From positions 1 through 5,712 of the forward strand of contig CAUDDU010000072.1 of assembly GCA_958448375.1 (NCBI GenBank): a DNA stretch of 5,712 nucleotides. The letters are read 5' to 3'. Under the pieces are notes generated by a model. That model was not told where the DNA came from and did not search any database. It was given only the letters and a program-made list of their open reading frames with translations. The DNA is from an uncultured Collinsella sp. (GTDB taxonomy: Bacteria > Actinomycetota > Coriobacteriia > Coriobacteriales > Coriobacteriaceae). The position numbers and the translations under genes are program-made. The first letter of the stretch is position 1, and the number at the start of each line of letters is the position of its first letter. Shown here piece by piece: positions 4,073 to 5,712 of the stretch.

Positions 4073-5712
4073 TTAGTCAAACAGACTCGGCATGTCGTTT
4101 TCCTTCATGAGGGCACCAGCGGAGGGCAGGCTCTGCGCGGTGAACTTCTCGGCCGAGACGCCGGCGCCAAGAATCTCCTCGGTCGTGCCGACGGTGGTGA
4201 CCGAGCGGCCCTTCTTGGCCGTGAAAGCCTGGACGCCCTGCGTGTTGGTGGTCGTCTTGGTCTTGAGCAGCGACGTGTTGAAGTTCATCAAACGATAGTC
4301 GCTCGAGACCAGTGCGATGTCGCGATCTTCCTTGAGCACCTGGGCATACAGCAGCTTGCTGCCACCGTAGATGGCGTTCTTGAGGCGCTTGCGGTTGGTT
4401 TTGGTGACGTATCCAGAAAGCGCGACGCGCACCACGCGGCCGTTCTCAAAGACGAACAACACGTCGGCCTTGTAGTCCTCGGGGTCGATGACCCAGATGA
4501 CACTCTCGTCGGGTTCCATCTCAAGATCGGTCGGCAGGTACGAGCCCAGCTGGGCCGACTTGGTGTCCTCAAATGCCGCAACCTTGCACTTGTACACCTG
4601 GCTCTTGTTGGTAAACACGAGCAGCTCGTGCGTGTTGGAGGACGGGAACTCGATAAAGGGTTTGTCGCCGTCCTTGTACTTGAGCGTGGTCGCCTTTTTG
4701 AGTACGCGGTCCGTCATCTTCTTAAGGTAGCCATCGCGCGAGAGCATGATGGTGACCGGGTACTCCTCGACCTCGGGCTCCAAGCTTACTTCGATAACCT
4801 CATGGGGCTCGATCCTGCCCGTGCGGCGCGGCATCACGTACTTCTTGTTGACCGCGGCCAGCTCGTCGCTGATGACCTTCTTGATGTTCTCCTCGCTGGA
4901 GAGGATCTCCTCAAGCTCGGCAATCTCGCCCTCAAGCTTAGCGATGTCCTTGGTGCGGTTGAGGATGTACTCCTCGTTGATGTTGCGGAGCTTGAGCTCG
5001 GCAACAAACTCGGCCTGGGTCTCGTCGATGTCGAAGCCGCGCATAAGGTTGGGCACGACCTCGGCCTCGAGCTTGGTGCCACGGATGATGGCGATCGCCT
5101 TGTCGATGTCGAGCAGGATCGCCTCGAGGCCGTGCAGCAGGTGCAGGCGCTCGGACTTTTTGCCCAGGTCAAAGTTAATGCGGCGACGCGTGGACTCAAT
5201 ACGCCACTTGACCCACTCGTGCAGGATCTGGCGCACGCCCATAACGCGAGGGTAACCATCGACCAGCACGTTGAAGTTGCACGAGAACGAATCCTGCAGC
5301 GTGGTCGAGCGATAGAGCTTGGCCATGAGCTTGTCGGGGTCGACACCGCGCTTAAGGTCGATAGCGATGCGCAGGCCCGAGAGGTCGGTCTCGTCGCGGA
5401 TGTCGGCGATCTCCTTGACCTTGCCCTCCTTGGAGAGCTTGACGATGCGCTCGATGATGACATCGGTCTTGGTGGTGTAGGGGATCTCGTAGACCTCGAT
5501 GATGCGCTCTTCGGGAATCCAGCGCCAGCGGGAGCGGATCTGGAAGCTGCCAAGGCCGGTCTCGATGATCTTCTCCATCTCCTCTCGGCGGTAGATAATC
5601 TCGCCGCCGGTCGAGAAGTCGGGCATGGGCATATACTCGAGCAGGTCGCAGTCGGGATCCTTGAGGTAATGCATCGTGGCAGTACAGACCTCGTTGAGGT
5701 TGAAGCCGCAGA
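4073..5712 (-). CDS. parC: DNA topoisomerase IV subunit A (type II topoisomerase A), C-terminal part
   Basis: The breakage-reunion subunit of a type II topoisomerase, which cuts and reseals duplex DNA and relaxes or decatenates chromosomes with a GyrB/ParE partner. The frame runs off the right edge (546 whole codons present), so the start, the winged-helix domain and the catalytic tyrosine are outside the window. The ATG at 5674 is internal: in-frame sequence continues upstream as CGFNLNEVCTAT. Counted from that Met: MPDFSTGGEII (17-27, tower entry), IPYTTKTDVIIERI (64-77), coiled-coil arm with YPRVMGVRQILHEWVKWR (141-158), dimer-gate helices (about 160-275), and a beta-pinwheel from about 300 with strands such as IMLSRDGYLKKM, LLVFTNKSQVYKCKV, VLFVFENGRVVRVAL and GVQAFTAKKGRSVTTV. 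No gyrase box (QRRGGKG-like) is seen; TNTQGVQ occupies the last blade, which favours topoisomerase IV over gyrase. Naming as parC rests on that absence. Confidence 0.88.
   Translation of the reverse strand, partial: CGFNLNEVCTATMHYLKDPDCDLLEYMPMPDFSTGGEIIYRREEMEKIIETGLGSFQIRSRWRWIPEERIIEVYEIPYTTKTDVIIERIVKLSKEGKVKEIADIRDETDLSGLRIAIDLKRGVDPDKLMAKLYRSTTLQDSFSCNFNVLVDGYPRVMGVRQILHEWVKWRIESTRRRINFDLGKKSERLHLLHGLEAILLDIDKAIAIIRGTKLEAEVVPNLMRGFDIDETQAEFVAELKLRNINEEYILNRTKDIAKLEGEIAELEEILSSEENIKKVISDELAAVNKKYVMPRRTGRIEPHEVIEVSLEPEVEEYPVTIMLSRDGYLKKMTDRVLKKATTLKYKDGDKPFIEFPSSNTHELLVFTNKSQVYKCKVAAFEDTKSAQLGSYLPTDLEMEPDESVIWVIDPEDYKADVLFVFENGRVVRVALSGYVTKTNRKRLKNAIYGGSKLLYAQVLKEDRDIALVSSDYRLMNFNTSLLKTKTTTNTQGVQAFTAKKGRSVTTVGTTEEILGAGVSAEKFTAQSLPSAGALMKENDMPSLFD

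Noticed and set aside
4746..5255. Ser-rich open frame antisense to the topoisomerase gene, and the Ser/Arg-rich frame at 4834-5553 on its own strand
   Set aside because: Both are out-of-frame shadows of the topoisomerase coding sequence, recognisable by extreme serine and arginine content.

Overview
The window looks like chromosomal DNA of a high-GC, gut-type actinobacterium, most likely a Coriobacteriia member such as Collinsella or a relative. This rests on codon choice in the topoisomerase gene (GAG, AAG, CTG, GCC preferred), on the actinobacterial type of the ATPase relic, and on the mix of Clostridia-like accessory genes with Actinobacteria-like housekeeping sequence. No rRNA or marker gene settles it, so the assignment is an inference.

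Layout, left to right. (1) 1-143: the tail of an upstream plus-strand unit ending in a clear intrinsic terminator (57-91). (2) 144-584, minus: a MerR-family regulator. (3) 585-860: a divergent control region. A perfect 7+7 bp dyad (619-638) sits in a TTGACC-N19-TACGTT promoter, the stretched spacer typical of MerR targets, followed by a leader of about 200 nt. (4) 861-2599, plus: a two-gene operon with a 2-bp gap. It encodes a carboxymuconolactone-decarboxylase-like/cupin fusion and a YcjY/dienelactone-hydrolase-like alpha/beta hydrolase whose usual serine appears to be cysteine. (5) 2600-2747: a spacer with two small dyads, one abutting the ribosome binding site. (6) 2748-3278, plus: an NADPH-dependent FMN reductase-like flavoprotein with a CX2CX2CX6C cluster like that of iron-sulfur flavoproteins. 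(7) 3289-3358: a striking 17-bp perfect inverted repeat. (8) 3386-3860, minus: the wreck of an actinobacterial AAA ATPase with no Walker motifs left, one frameshift and an internal deletion. Three 19-bp tandem repeats (3861-3917) lie at its broken 5' end. (9) 3985-4048: a long GC-rich hairpin. (10) 4073 to the right edge, minus: the C-terminal part of a type II topoisomerase A subunit, of topoisomerase IV rather than gyrase type.

How the genes may work together: the MerR protein probably senses a small electrophilic or aromatic compound and switches on the divergent cupin/hydrolase operon, possibly with the flavoprotein as a further redox partner. That suggests a small detoxification or catabolic cassette for lactone, quinone or peroxide-like substrates. 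The enzymes are assigned to families, but no substrate can be read from the sequence. The cassette lies next to relic and repeat DNA, so this is an accessory insertion zone between conserved genes. I see no clearly new defence or mobile system. The items most worth a second look are the MerR operator with its long leader, the cysteine-elbow hydrolase, the 19-bp repeat array and the 17-bp inverted repeat.
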